Assembly: GCA_964424115.1 (NCBI GenBank)
Contig: CAYRHN010000002.1
Span: 248,001 to 312,000 of the forward strand
Source: CAYRHN01 sp964424115
GTDB lineage: Bacteria > Chloroflexota > Anaerolineae > Anaerolineales > Anaerolineaceae
DNA length: 64,000 nucleotides
Direction of reading: 5' to 3'
A program made the position numbers and the translations under genes. Of this stretch, positions 22,769-32,454 are shown in pieces (the stretch's first letter is position 1; every line of letters starts with the position of its first letter). The notes under the pieces are model-generated. The model saw only the letters and a list, made by a program, of their open reading frames with translations. It did not search any database and was not told the origin of the DNA.

Positions 22769-23827
22769 ATGGCAAACGAAACTTACGAAGACAGCTACCT
22801 GGCTCGCCAGGTGAACACGATCATTGCCTTGCAGAAACAGGGCAAGATTGTCCTGACCAACTACGAAGACGGAACCGGCCTGCCGACAATCCATGCGCTC
22901 GGCAAACGCGAGCGCGCCAGCTATCCCCATGATTATATCGTTGGGGATGGTCTGGGTTTCCTGGACTGCACCGGCGGGCAATACATCTTTACCCCCATTG
23001 CGGGCAAGCGATTGCCCAAAGCATTGGAGGAATACAAAACGCTGCGCCTCGGAGTGGCTAAGATTGACACAGCCACACGCACGACCACCGTCCAGGTAGA
23101 AGATACCCTGATCACCTTCACGGGTGTTCAACCCTGGATTGCGCTATACAAGCAAGTTCAGGAAATCAACCAGGAACTGGCGCGTATCAATGCCGGTGTG
23201 GTGGTCTGGAAGGCAGAACTGATCCCTGACCAAAGTGGAAAGAAACGCCTGTATGCCAACGGCGTTCCCTCCGCGATGAACGGACAGGCCCGGTTGGCTG
23301 TCACTGGCTACGCCTATGACAGCGACCGGAACCTGGCTTACCTGGGTGTGGTGGGATACAAGACCGGGATTGAAAGCCTGCGCGCTACCTTGCTTCAAAG
23401 CAAGTTGGTAACGCTCAACATTCCGGACGAGGGTAACACCATGCTGCGCCCGATTGGGAAGTATGAGCAAGTTTGGCAGGCCATGCCGGAGTTCACCAGC
23501 CACCACAGCGTGTTCATCTCGCACCTGGCCCTGCCAGGAAAGTGGGAGACTGGCGATTCGATCTTGTACCTGCTGGCCTTTCATGGCGTAGAGGATGCCT
23601 GGGGGGAACTCAAGCGGCTGTTCGCAGTTCGTTTGAACGAAGCCCTGGAAATCCCGATCCAGCCTGAATGGGGAGAAGCGCTCTGGGAAACTGGCGTGAA
23701 GAATCGCCACATCCGCAAACTGGAAGCCGGCGGGGATTGCCTGGCCGGTGTGCGGGTTGACCTGGAAGCCAAGTGGCAAGAGATGGTTGATCAAATGCTC
23801 AAAGATGAGTGTTTACTGATCGTCTGA
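22769..23827 (+). CDS. protein of unknown function
   Basis: A 352-residue soluble protein behind AAGGAGG, nine bases after the previous gene. No catalytic motif is evident; two His-containing segments (EFTSHHSVFISHL) and several Trp-rich stretches stand out. It lies between the exonuclease and the methyltransferase-helicase fusion and may be a structural or DNA-processing partner of either. No family recognised. Confidence 0.5.
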   Translation: MANETYEDSYLARQVNTIIALQKQGKIVLTNYEDGTGLPTIHALGKRERASYPHDYIVGDGLGFLDCTGGQYIFTPIAGKRLPKALEEYKTLRLGVAKIDTATRTTTVQVEDTLITFTGVQPWIALYKQVQEINQELARINAGVVVWKAELIPDQSGKKRLYANGVPSAMNGQARLAVTGYAYDSDRNLAYLGVVGYKTGIESLRATLLQSKLVTLNIPDEGNTMLRPIGKYEQVWQAMPEFTSHHSVFISHLALPGKWETGDSILYLLAFHGVEDAWGELKRLFAVRLNEALEIPIQPEWGEALWETGVKNRHIRKLEAGGDCLAGVRVDLEAKWQEMVDQMLKDECLLIV

Positions 23828-23848
23828 TCGGAAAATCACACCCCAGAA

Positions 23849-23887
23849 GGGGCGTATGTTATCCCTTCATGGGGAGACATGCGCCTC
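23849..23887 (+). promoter_or_regulatory. intercistronic hairpin before the helicase fusion
   Basis: GGGGCGTATGT (23849-23859) pairs with ACATGCGCCTC (23877-23887) using two wobble pairs, with an inner CCC/GGG hairpin. TTCACAAAGGAGG and the ATG at 23921 follow. Confidence 0.55.
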
Positions 23888-23920
23888 CTTCCAGGATGAT
23901 TCACAAAGGAGGAAAAAACC

Positions 23921-26900
23921 ATGAGACCCCCTGCGGTCGAAAAAATGGGGTACTACCCCACACACGACAAGGTAACGGAGATCATCCAGACCTACATCGC
24001 CCCCGCAACCGAGAAAGCCCGCCTGCTGGACCCATGCTGTGGGGAAGGCCGGGCTGCGGCTCTGCTCGGGCAGGCGTTGAACTGCGAAACCTGGGGCGCG
24101 GAGCTGTCCTACACCCGCGCGGAACTGGCGGCGAAGGTCATGGATAGGGTGCATCAAGCCCCCTGGGAAGCGTGTTCGCTCAGCGAGGAATCCATTTCCT
24201 TGCTGTTCTTGAACCCTCCCTACGAGACGGATCGTGTCGAGCAGCAAGGCAGGCTCGAACTGACCTTCTTGAAATCCACCACCAGCCGGCTGGCCCGCGG
24301 TGGGCTGCTGGTCTATATCATCCCTCAGCATATTTTGGGGATGGTCGAGATCGCCCGTCAATTGGCCGGACACTACGAGAACTTCACCGTTGGGCGCTAC
24401 CCCGAATCGGTTTACGGTCAGGTGGTTATCTTTGCTCTGCGCAGCCTGCGCTTTCACATTCCCGAAACTGAGGAAGTGGCAGCCATCCAGGCATGGGCAA
24501 AGACAGAAATTCCTGACTTGCAGCCGGTGGATGAACCCAAATACACCCTGCTGCCTGCTCCTTTGCGCGGAGCTACCGGCAAGCCGGTGCTGTTCAAGCG
24601 CAACGACTGGACCGAAGAAGAAACGGTTGAAGCCGCTGCGGAAGGCGGCGTGATGAACACCACCGCCTGGAAAGACCTGCTCAACCCGCGCCGCGCTGAA
24701 GGGCAATTGCTGCGCCCGGCCATGCCACTCAAAAAAGGCCACATCGCCATGATGATGGCCTCCGGCATGATGGGCACAGTGCGCCTGGCGGACCAGGACG
24801 GCAAGCCCATACTGGTCAAAGGGCGGGTCGTGAAGATACAGGAAGTGACCAACGTCGAGGAGAGAGATGGCATGACCATCGAGACAGTCAAGGATCGCTT
24901 TATCACCACTGTCGCGGTGGCCTTGCAGGCTGGGCTGAAGGTGATCAAAGACGTGCAGGGGCTGACCGAGTTCATGCAGGCGCATGGCGACCAGATTGCC
25001 GCGCATGTGCTGGACACCTATCGCCCCCTGTATAACATGGATCCCACGCCGGAAGAGGTGGCCATCCTGGATACCCTGGGCAAGACGCGCAAGCCGCTGC
25101 CAGGGCAGGAGCCGGGATTGCTGATGACCCAACGGCATGCCTCCGCTGCGATGGCTCGCTCCATTCGCGTGAATGGAGTGGGCAACCTGCAAGGAGAAAT
25201 GGGTTTGGGAAAGACGATTTGCGGGGCTTCCATCACGGCTTTACTCGATGCCTTCCCTGCTATTGTCCTCTGCCCGCCAACCCTGGTGAATAAGTGGATC
25301 CGGGAGATCGAGGAAACCATCCCTGGAGCCAAAGCCCGAGAGCTGCGCCGCATTGGCCGCAATGCCCAAGACCCTGCCGATGTCAACGATGTTCAGGATT
25401 TCCTGGACGACTTTGACGCTGGCCGGCTGGGATCAAAAGCGATTGCGGTAGTGGCTAATACCTCGGCCAAAATGGGGCCGGGGTGGGAGCCTGCGGTGAT
25501 CCTGCGTACCATCCACGATCCGATGACCGAAAAGCGGGTCACGGCCTGCTGCTGCCCGATCTGCGGGCATCCTGTGCGAGACGATGAAGATATGATCGTC
25601 ACGGACCCGGAAGACCTTCCCTCCCGCCGGCTTTTCTGCCAGGGCAAAGTGCTTGGCTGGGAAGTTGACGGCGAAGGCAACCCGCTCTGGGGAATGCGTA
25701 CCTGCGGCAATCCGCTGTTCGTGTTCAACCAGGCCCGCCGCTACTCCATCGCGGAGTACATCTCAAAGCAGTGCAAGGGGCGGTTCAAGCTCCTGATCTG
25801 CGACGAAGTGCATCAGATGAAAGGAAAAGGTAGTGACAGGGGAGTTGCTTTTCACCAGTTGGTGACTGCCTGCAAGTGGACGCTGACCCTGACCGGCACG
25901 TTCTTTGGCGGCAAGTCCACCAGCATCTTCTGGCTGTTGCATCGCCTCAATCATGGCGTCCGGCGCGACTTCGGCTTCAACGAAGAAATGCGCTGGGCCA
26001 GGCTGTATGGAGTGTTGGAGGACAAGCGCAAATCGAAGAAAGATGACAACGATGATGGCGACGGCGTGTTCACCGGCAATCGGCGCTATCGCAACTCTGC
26101 GAAAGAGCAGCCGGGAATCTCGCCGGCAATCATCAATCGCCTGTTGGACACCACGGTGTTCCTCAGCCTGAAGGACCTGGGGGTCACGATGCCCGACTAC
26201 AAGGAGGAAGTCGTGACCCTGGATATGATGGATGGAGATCACCAGCAGCAGTACCAGCAGATGGAGAGCGACCTGAAAGACCTGGCAAAACAGGATGGCC
26301 GCTTCCTCTCGGTTTGGTTGCAGTGGGCGCTGGCCCGTCCCAACTCAGCCTTCCGCGATGAGACCGTGGTCGTGGATGAGGCCGAGGATGAGCGAAAGAA
26401 GATTGTCCGCAAAGTGGAGATTATGCAGCTCCCCACGGTGATCAACACCGAGGATCAACTGCCCAAAGAGGACTGGCTGACCAACTTCTGCCTGGCTGAA
26501 CGCCGGCAGGGGCGTAAGGTGCTGGTGTACCTGCGCCAAACGGGAACCCGCGACATCCAGGATCGCATCCAGAGCAACCTGCAAAAAGCGGGCTTGCGGG
26601 TGACGGTCCTGACTGGCAGCGTGGACACGCGCAAACGCGAGGAATGGATCGCCCGCCGGGTGAACAACATGGATGTGCTGGTTTGCAATCCTAAGCTGGT
26701 AGAAACCGGTCTGGATCTGATCGCCTTTTCAACGGTAGTCTTTTACGAGATCGAATACAGCTTGTATACGTTATGGCAGGCTGTTCGCCGTGTGTGGCGG
26801 CTTGGGCAGGAAAAGCCGGTCAAGGCTGTTTTCAGTGTGTACAACAACGCGATGGAAGCGGTCGCCCTGAGCCTGATGGGTCGCAAGATGCGGGCTGCTC

Positions 26901-27202
26901 AATTGCTCTATGGCGATGAGGTAGGCGGTGCAATTGTCCCCGAAGAGGACGGCGATTTCCTCACCCAACTAGCGCGGGATGTGCTGGCCGGCGCGAGGCT
27001 TTCTGATCTGGCGACCTTGTTCGCTGAGGAATCGCAGGTCAGCCACAACCCGCTGGGCAGCATGACCGTTCCCAGCGCGGTGATGGTCGTCCCTCTCTCG
27101 ACATGGGAAGAATGGCTGCGCCAACGCGGAGCTGTTACCCCGGTTCGCCGCAAGCAGCGCGCTACGCAGGTGCTGCCGGCGGGACAAACGAGTCTGTTTT
27201 AG
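23921..27202 (+). CDS. fusion of DNA methyltransferase-like domain (DUF6094 type) and SNF2-family helicase
   Basis: A 1093-residue protein. Residues 1-210 are a class I methyltransferase: LLDPCCGEGRAAALL (SAM motif, about 27-41) and FLNPPYETD (catalytic NPPY, about 92-100). A helicase follows with GEMGLGKTI (Walker A, about 425), ICDEVHQMKG (DEVH box, about 626) and QAVRRVWRLGQ (motif VI, about 955), the SNF2 signature. Between the Walker A motif and the DEVH box an insert with CCCPICGH and further Cys residues looks like a zinc module. No nuclease domain is visible, unlike type ISP restriction enzymes. It ends the long operon at a strong terminator, which fits a mobile-element DNA-processing role. 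Confidence 0.8.
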   Translation: MRPPAVEKMGYYPTHDKVTEIIQTYIAPATEKARLLDPCCGEGRAAALLGQALNCETWGAELSYTRAELAAKVMDRVHQAPWEACSLSEESISLLFLNPPYETDRVEQQGRLELTFLKSTTSRLARGGLLVYIIPQHILGMVEIARQLAGHYENFTVGRYPESVYGQVVIFALRSLRFHIPETEEVAAIQAWAKTEIPDLQPVDEPKYTLLPAPLRGATGKPVLFKRNDWTEEETVEAAAEGGVMNTTAWKDLLNPRRAEGQLLRPAMPLKKGHIAMMMASGMMGTVRLADQDGKPILVKGRVVKIQEVTNVEERDGMTIETVKDRFITTVAVALQAGLKVIKDVQGLTEFMQAHGDQIAAHVLDTYRPLYNMDPTPEEVAILDTLGKTRKPLPGQEPGLLMTQRHASAAMARSIRVNGVGNLQGEMGLGKTICGASITALLDAFPAIVLCPPTLVNKWIREIEETIPGAKARELRRIGRNAQDPADVNDVQDFLDDFDAGRLGSKAIAVVANTSAKMGPGWEPAVILRTIHDPMTEKRVTACCCPICGHPVRDDEDMIVTDPEDLPSRRLFCQGKVLGWEVDGEGNPLWGMRTCGNPLFVFNQARRYSIAEYISKQCKGRFKLLICDEVHQMKGKGSDRGVAFHQLVTACKWTLTLTGTFFGGKSTSIFWLLHRLNHGVRRDFGFNEEMRWARLYGVLEDKRKSKKDDNDDGDGVFTGNRRYRNSAKEQPGISPAIINRLLDTTVFLSLKDLGVTMPDYKEEVVTLDMMDGDHQQQYQQMESDLKDLAKQDGRFLSVWLQWALARPNSAFRDETVVVDEAEDERKKIVRKVEIMQLPTVINTEDQLPKEDWLTNFCLAERRQGRKVLVYLRQTGTRDIQDRIQSNLQKAGLRVTVLTGSVDTRKREEWIARRVNNMDVLVCNPKLVETGLDLIAFSTVVFYEIEYSLYTLWQAVRRVWRLGQEKPVKAVFSVYNNAMEAVALSLMGRKMRAAQLLYGDEVGGAIVPEEDGDFLTQLARDVLAGARLSDLATLFAEESQVSHNPLGSMTVPSAVMVVPLSTWEEWLRQRGAVTPVRRKQRATQVLPAGQTSLF

Positions 27203-27206
27203 TAGA

Positions 27207-27240
27207 AAAAGAAGCCCTGGTGTATGCCAGGGCTTCTTTT
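27207..27240 (+). terminator. rho-independent terminator of the maintenance operon
   Basis: AAAAGAAGCCCTGG (27207-27220) pairs perfectly with CCAGGGCTTCTTTT (27227-27240), whose T-rich end serves as the U-tract. It begins four bases after the helicase stop. Confidence 0.85.
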
Positions 27241-27555
27241 GGTTTAAACAAGTGCAACCTGAAGAATGAGGGGGGCATCCTTCAAGGTTGCAAGAGTAAT
27301 TATACTATACCTTTTATTTTAACTTGATGAAAACCGCTAATGGAAAAATAACTCCAAGAAAAGCGACACACCTCCACTTTTGCTTATAAAACGGGCTTCG
27401 TGCAATTGCCCTGCGGAACAAGGCAATCCAATTGATGACTTACGAAATTGAATTAGCGTATATAATTATTGGAGCGCGTCAAAAATGAAAATTTTGTTCC
27501 AATCATTGGACAATTTGGATAATCCACATACCACCCAAGATGGGTATCAGATTAA
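27241..27555 (+). promoter_or_regulatory. AT-rich intergenic region with candidate promoter for the UvrD gene
   Basis: After the terminator there is no gene for about 310 bases. A TATAAT at 27461-27466 could be a -10 box for the defence genes that follow; the -35 region is not convincing. Composition switches here from GC-rich to AT-rich. Confidence 0.4.
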
Positions 27556-30462
27556 ATGATTGCTTTCTCCAGCAAAGCCAATTTAGCACAGCTTGAAGCG
27601 ATACAAGCTACGGAAGGCCCGCTCTTGATCATCGCAGGCCCCGGTTCTGGGAAAACCTTTACCCTGGTTGAACGAATCGTTTATCTGATCACGCACAAGA
27701 ACGTGACCCCGGAAAGCCTGCTGGTGGTGACATTTACTGAAAAGGCGGCCCAGGAACTAACCACACGCATATCCAACCGGCTGAATGAGATTGGTGTGCG
27801 CTTCAATCTAAACGAAATGTATTTGGGGACGATCCATTCTGTTTGTCTGCGTTGGTTGGAAGAATACCGCGAGTACACCCGCCTGAAGCGCAATTTTATT
27901 ATGATGGACGATTTTGATCAGAAGTACTTCGTCTATGAGCGCATCAGCGAATATGAGGGAATCCCTGAAATAACTTTGATTATCGGAGAGCACGATCAGA
28001 GTGCATGGTCCAAAACTGAAACCCTGGTCAAATGGATCAACACCGTCAGCGAAGAAGCGCTGGATGTGGAGGCTTTGATTCATGCCCCGGATGCCGAGGT
28101 GCGCGTACTAGGTCAATGCGTCGCATTGTACCAGCGACATTTGGAGGAGAATAACGCGCTGGATTTCTCCACCATCCAATATGAAGCATTGTGTTTGTTG
28201 CGAAATCACCCGGATGTGCGCGCCACCTTGCATAAAAAGATAAGTCACTTGATGGTAGATGAATATCAAGATACTAACACTATCCAGGAGATCATCCTCT
28301 TCCTATTAGCAGAAGGGGACGCACCCAACCTGTGCGTGGTTGGGGATGATGACCAGGGCCTATATCGCTTCCGCGGCGCAACCATCCGCAATATCCTGGA
28401 GTTTAGAGATAAATTTGCGCCGGGGGTTTGCAAACAAGTCACTCTGACGGTGAACTATCGTTCCCACCCGGACATCATTCAATTCTATAACCATTTCATG
28501 GATGAGCAGGCCTGGGAGATCGGTGACGAACGCTATCGCTTTGATAAAGATATCCTGCCCCGCGAAGATAGCTTTCCAACAGTACCGGCGGTGGTCAAAG
28601 TATCCGCAGACACACAAGAAGCTTTCCACCAGGAAGTGCTGGAATTCCTGTATGCCATGCGGGAGCGGGGACACCTGACGGACTGGAACCAGGTGGCCTT
28701 TCTATTCCGATCTGTAAAGAACGATAAGGCGGTGGCGCTTTCGCGCTTCCTGGAAAGCAAAGGCATCACGGTCTACTCGCCACGCTCCAATCAATTCTTT
28801 GAGCGCGATGAGATCCGCTTGATGATTGGCGCCTTGATCTTTCTCTTCCCGCAATTTTCCGAAGTACGGAAGTGGAAAGAAGATGCGCATCTGCATATCT
28901 GGGATTATTACGATAACGATTGCTTTGCGCTGTTTGCCGGCGAACTGCGCAAGCCAGAGAACCGTGATTTGCTCCTGTGGTGCCGTAAGATGGCAAAAGA
29001 TCATCTGGCGTTGGCCCAGAATGCCGACTATGCCTTCAGTGGATTGTTCTATCAACTACTGCGTTTCCCTTTGTTTAGCCATTATTTGGATGAAGAGCTG
29101 CTGAAGGGCGGAATCAACGACAGCCGCGCGATGCGCAACCTGGCGATCCTTTCGCAGCTGCTGGGGAAGTTTGAATATCTGCAAAACATCAGCGTTTTGA
29201 CCCCGGAGTACCTGACTAGGAACTTGCGCCAGCTCTTCAACCAATTCTTTCGCTTCTTGAAGGACGGCGGCATCGATGAGTATGAGGACCGGCAGGAGTA
29301 CGCGCCCAGCGGCTGTGTATCCTTCTTCACGATTCACCAATCGAAGGGCCTGGAATTCCCGGTGGTTGTGGTGGGATCGCTGGAAGCAACGCCGCGCAAA
29401 CAGTTTTCGCGCCTGACCGAGATCCTGGAAAGCGGTTATTTGACCCGTCCGGCGTATGAGCCGCTGGCGATGACCAAATTCTTTGATTTCTACCGCCTGT
29501 TTTATACCGCCTTCTCGCGCGCGCAGAACCTGCTAGTGCTGGCCTGCCACGAGAAGGCCGGCCACGGGCGTACGCCATCGGCGTACTTTGCCGACCAGTT
29601 CAGCGCACTCTCTTCCTGGCGGGATCCTTCCTTTGACCTGGCCGCATTGCCCCTGGCAGAGATCAAAGATATTGTTCTCAAAGAAGAATATTCCTTTACT
29701 TCTCATCTGACCCTCTTTGAAAACTGCGCCGAACAGTACCGTTTCTACCGCGAACTGGAATTTGCCCCGATCCGCACCAACCCGATCTTGTTTGGTACGC
29801 TGGTCCACCAGACGATAGAGGATATCCATAAGGCCGTGCTGCGTGGGGAGACACACAAGCTCTCTGAAGCTCAGGTGATGACCTGGTTTGACACCAATTA
29901 TGTTTATCTGACCAAGCGTGAACGGGTCTATCTGGCAGCCAACGTCAAGAACATTGCCCTGGAGCAGGTGTTGCGTTACTTCCGGCGCAACAGCAGAGAC
30001 TGGTCGCACATTCGGGAAGCCGAAGTGGATGTCTCTCTGGTCAAGGATGAGTATATACTTAAAGGAAGCATTGATCTGATTACTGGCGCGGACCAGACGG
30101 TGGAGCTAGTGGACTTCAAATCAGAGAAGAAGCTGGATGTGAACAGCCCTGCTGACCGCGAGAAGCTGGATCGCTATCGCCGACAGCTGGAAGTCTACGC
30201 CCACATTGTCGAGCAGCGCAGCGGGTTGAATGTGAGCCGGATGCACATTTATTACACCAGCGAAGAAGCTGGCAATCCGATGATCACGTTCCCGAAGGAT
30301 ACGAGAAGGATTGACAAGACCATTGGTACTTTTGACGCGGTGGTGCACCGTATTGAGCAAAAGGATTATGGCATCCCAGAACGACCAACCAAGATTTGCC
30401 GGGATTGCGACATGCGCTTTTATTGCGATATGAAGAATTGGAAATTTAGGAAGAAATCATAG
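27556..30462 (+). CDS. UvrD/Rep-family helicase with C-terminal Fe-S PD-(D/E)xK nuclease
   Basis: A 968-residue protein. Superfamily 1 motifs are clear: LLIIAGPGSGKT (Walker A, about 23-34), VVTFTEKAAQEL (Ia), MVDEYQDTN (II), GDDDQGLYRFRGA (III), FFTIHQSKGLEFPVV (V) and YTAFSRAQ (VI). The last 250 residues form a RecB/AddB-like nuclease with VELVDFKSEK (D...K active site), plus one Cys in FENCAEQYR and three in CRDCDMRFYC, the four ligands of the Fe-S cluster found in AddAB/Cas4-type nucleases. It ends nine bases before the type III mod gene, implying a joint role in defence. The ATG lacks a clear ribosome-binding site. Confidence 0.88.
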   Translation: MIAFSSKANLAQLEAIQATEGPLLIIAGPGSGKTFTLVERIVYLITHKNVTPESLLVVTFTEKAAQELTTRISNRLNEIGVRFNLNEMYLGTIHSVCLRWLEEYREYTRLKRNFIMMDDFDQKYFVYERISEYEGIPEITLIIGEHDQSAWSKTETLVKWINTVSEEALDVEALIHAPDAEVRVLGQCVALYQRHLEENNALDFSTIQYEALCLLRNHPDVRATLHKKISHLMVDEYQDTNTIQEIILFLLAEGDAPNLCVVGDDDQGLYRFRGATIRNILEFRDKFAPGVCKQVTLTVNYRSHPDIIQFYNHFMDEQAWEIGDERYRFDKDILPREDSFPTVPAVVKVSADTQEAFHQEVLEFLYAMRERGHLTDWNQVAFLFRSVKNDKAVALSRFLESKGITVYSPRSNQFFERDEIRLMIGALIFLFPQFSEVRKWKEDAHLHIWDYYDNDCFALFAGELRKPENRDLLLWCRKMAKDHLALAQNADYAFSGLFYQLLRFPLFSHYLDEELLKGGINDSRAMRNLAILSQLLGKFEYLQNISVLTPEYLTRNLRQLFNQFFRFLKDGGIDEYEDRQEYAPSGCVSFFTIHQSKGLEFPVVVVGSLEATPRKQFSRLTEILESGYLTRPAYEPLAMTKFFDFYRLFYTAFSRAQNLLVLACHEKAGHGRTPSAYFADQFSALSSWRDPSFDLAALPLAEIKDIVLKEEYSFTSHLTLFENCAEQYRFYRELEFAPIRTNPILFGTLVHQTIEDIHKAVLRGETHKLSEAQVMTWFDTNYVYLTKRERVYLAANVKNIALEQVLRYFRRNSRDWSHIREAEVDVSLVKDEYILKGSIDLITGADQTVELVDFKSEKKLDVNSPADREKLDRYRRQLEVYAHIVEQRSGLNVSRMHIYYTSEEAGNPMITFPKDTRRIDKTIGTFDAVVHRIEQKDYGIPERPTKICRDCDMRFYCDMKNWKFRKKS

Positions 30463-30471
30463 GAGAATATC

Positions 30472-32454
30472 ATGACTGACCAACCAACTTTGCCAAATAG
30501 TTTAATTCCTCTCGATCAGGAGAAAAATTCTGCTGTAAATGATCCTGCTAAACCGATTAGAGGTTACCCAGTTTTGCAATGGACGGGAAAACGTTTATTC
30601 ACTAACACGCAGCATTATCCGGCACAATTGCGGGAAGTCTATGGTCAAACAATAGATAGCTGGAGGAATAAAATCTATTGGGGGGATAATTTCCAGGTTA
30701 TGAGTCATCTTATGCGCGAATTTCGAGGCAGAATAAATTTGATATATATCGATCCGCCTTTTGATTCGAAGGCGGATTATAAACTCAAAATTCGTCTTAA
30801 AAATAAACAGATAACAAACGATAGTACAGTATTCGAAGAGAAACAATATAGTGATATTTGGGTGAATGATGAATATCTGCAATTTATGTATGAAAGATTG
30901 GTCTTGTTAAGGGAATTGTTGTCAAAGGATGGTACCATTTATTTGCACTGTGATTGGCATAAAGCTCATCACTTAAGATGTCTTATGGACGAAGTGTTTG
31001 GGCCATCAAATTTTTTGAATCAAATCACATGGCAGAGAACCGATCCTCACAATAATGTAACAAGAAAATTTGGAACGGTATCGGATATTTTATTGGTTTA
31101 TGTAAAAAGTAATAATTATACATTTAATCTGGATGCTGTGAGAGTTCCGCTTAGCAAAGCAGCTCTGAGTGAGTATTCTTTAATTCAGTTAGAGAATGGA
31201 CAAATCGTCTCATATACCGAGGGATTGAATGGACGGCGGGTCAAGCTCAATGATGCTACTGTACCATCAGTAAATAAAGATCGCCAATTTATATGGCGAG
31301 GTGCCCGCCCATCTTCTGGTCGTTCTTGGCCAGAAGATATCGAAGGTATGGAAGAAGGCTTGAAAACCAGGAAGTACTTCCTTCGCAATCCGGATATCGG
31401 AGCTGCACGATGTAAGGTGAGTTACTTAGATGAAAATTTGGGTCAGGTTATCCAAGATATTTGGACTGACTGCGGTTCGATGAAAGGTGGTTCGGATTAT
31501 CCAACTCAAAAGCCAATTGAATTGCTAGAAAGGATTATCAAAGCATCATCCAATCCTAATGATCTAATTCTTGATTGTTTTATGGGATCAGGCACAACTC
31601 AAGCGGCTGCTGTAAAATTTGGCCGACGTTTTATTGGCGCGGATATTAACCTTGGCGCTATTGAAACAACTATTAAACGGCTCTTGAATTTATCTGATGA
31701 TATCGAGACTCATCAACCGGAGCTAACAAGTAATGATGAATACTCGACTATCTATACAGGTTTTGAGGTTTACAACGTCAACCATTATGATGTTTTTCGT
31801 AATCCAATAGAAGCTAAAGATTTATTATTAGAAGCCTTGGAACTAGAACGTTTTGAACCAGGTTATCTTTACGATGGCCAAAAAGACGGCCGGTTGTATA
31901 AGATCATGCCGGTCAATCGCATTGCCACCCGCGCGGATCTCAGCGAACTGATCACCGGTTTTGACTACAAAGCCTTCGAGCGCCGGCAAGCTGAACATCC
32001 TGATAAACCGGTTGAGAAGATCACGTTGGTGTGTATGGGGCATGAGCCAGATTTGGCCGCTCACCTGAAGAATGAGGTCCATCCATATAAAATCGACGTG
32101 GAAGTGGTGGATATCCTGCGCGATAAACAGGATATTCAATTCAAACGCGATGCCGAGGCTAAGATCAGTATCAAGAATGGCCAGATCGAAATCGAAGCTT
32201 TCTACCCTATGAACTTGCTGCAAAAGTTGAGTTTGCAACAAGAAAACGTGGAAGACTGGCGCGAGTTGGTTGAATCGGTGATGGTAGACTGGAATTACGA
32301 TGGGGCCGTCCTTCAGCCGGCAATTGTTGACATTCCTGAAGGCGATAAACTGGTCAAAGGAAAATATGCGGTTCCGGCGGATGCCGGCACGATCCGGGTC
32401 AAGATCACTGATCTGCTGTCCGAGTCGCTTGAGGTTGAGGTGGCCAATGCCTAA
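30472..32454 (+). CDS. mod: type III restriction-modification methyltransferase (Mod)
   Basis: A 660-residue N6-adenine methyltransferase: IYIDPPFDSKADY (catalytic DPPF, about 92-104) and ILDCFMGSGTTQAA (SAM motif, about 364-377) flank a target-recognition region, and KIYWGDNFQVM precedes, as in Mod subunits. AGGAG precedes the ATG. The first two-thirds (to about 31,850) are clearly AT-rich while the last third has the GC-richer composition of the flanking uvrD-like and res genes, pointing to replacement of the catalytic and recognition part by recombination. The res start codon lies inside its last codons. Confidence 0.88.
   Translation: MTDQPTLPNSLIPLDQEKNSAVNDPAKPIRGYPVLQWTGKRLFTNTQHYPAQLREVYGQTIDSWRNKIYWGDNFQVMSHLMREFRGRINLIYIDPPFDSKADYKLKIRLKNKQITNDSTVFEEKQYSDIWVNDEYLQFMYERLVLLRELLSKDGTIYLHCDWHKAHHLRCLMDEVFGPSNFLNQITWQRTDPHNNVTRKFGTVSDILLVYVKSNNYTFNLDAVRVPLSKAALSEYSLIQLENGQIVSYTEGLNGRRVKLNDATVPSVNKDRQFIWRGARPSSGRSWPEDIEGMEEGLKTRKYFLRNPDIGAARCKVSYLDENLGQVIQDIWTDCGSMKGGSDYPTQKPIELLERIIKASSNPNDLILDCFMGSGTTQAAAVKFGRRFIGADINLGAIETTIKRLLNLSDDIETHQPELTSNDEYSTIYTGFEVYNVNHYDVFRNPIEAKDLLLEALELERFEPGYLYDGQKDGRLYKIMPVNRIATRADLSELITGFDYKAFERRQAEHPDKPVEKITLVCMGHEPDLAAHLKNEVHPYKIDVEVVDILRDKQDIQFKRDAEAKISIKNGQIEIEAFYPMNLLQKLSLQQENVEDWRELVESVMVDWNYDGAVLQPAIVDIPEGDKLVKGKYAVPADAGTIRVKITDLLSESLEVEVANA

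Noticed and set aside
23867..25192. A 441-residue minus-strand frame under the methyltransferase-helicase fusion
   Set aside because: Antisense to clear methyltransferase and helicase motifs; rich in His and Gln as expected for a GC-rich shadow frame.
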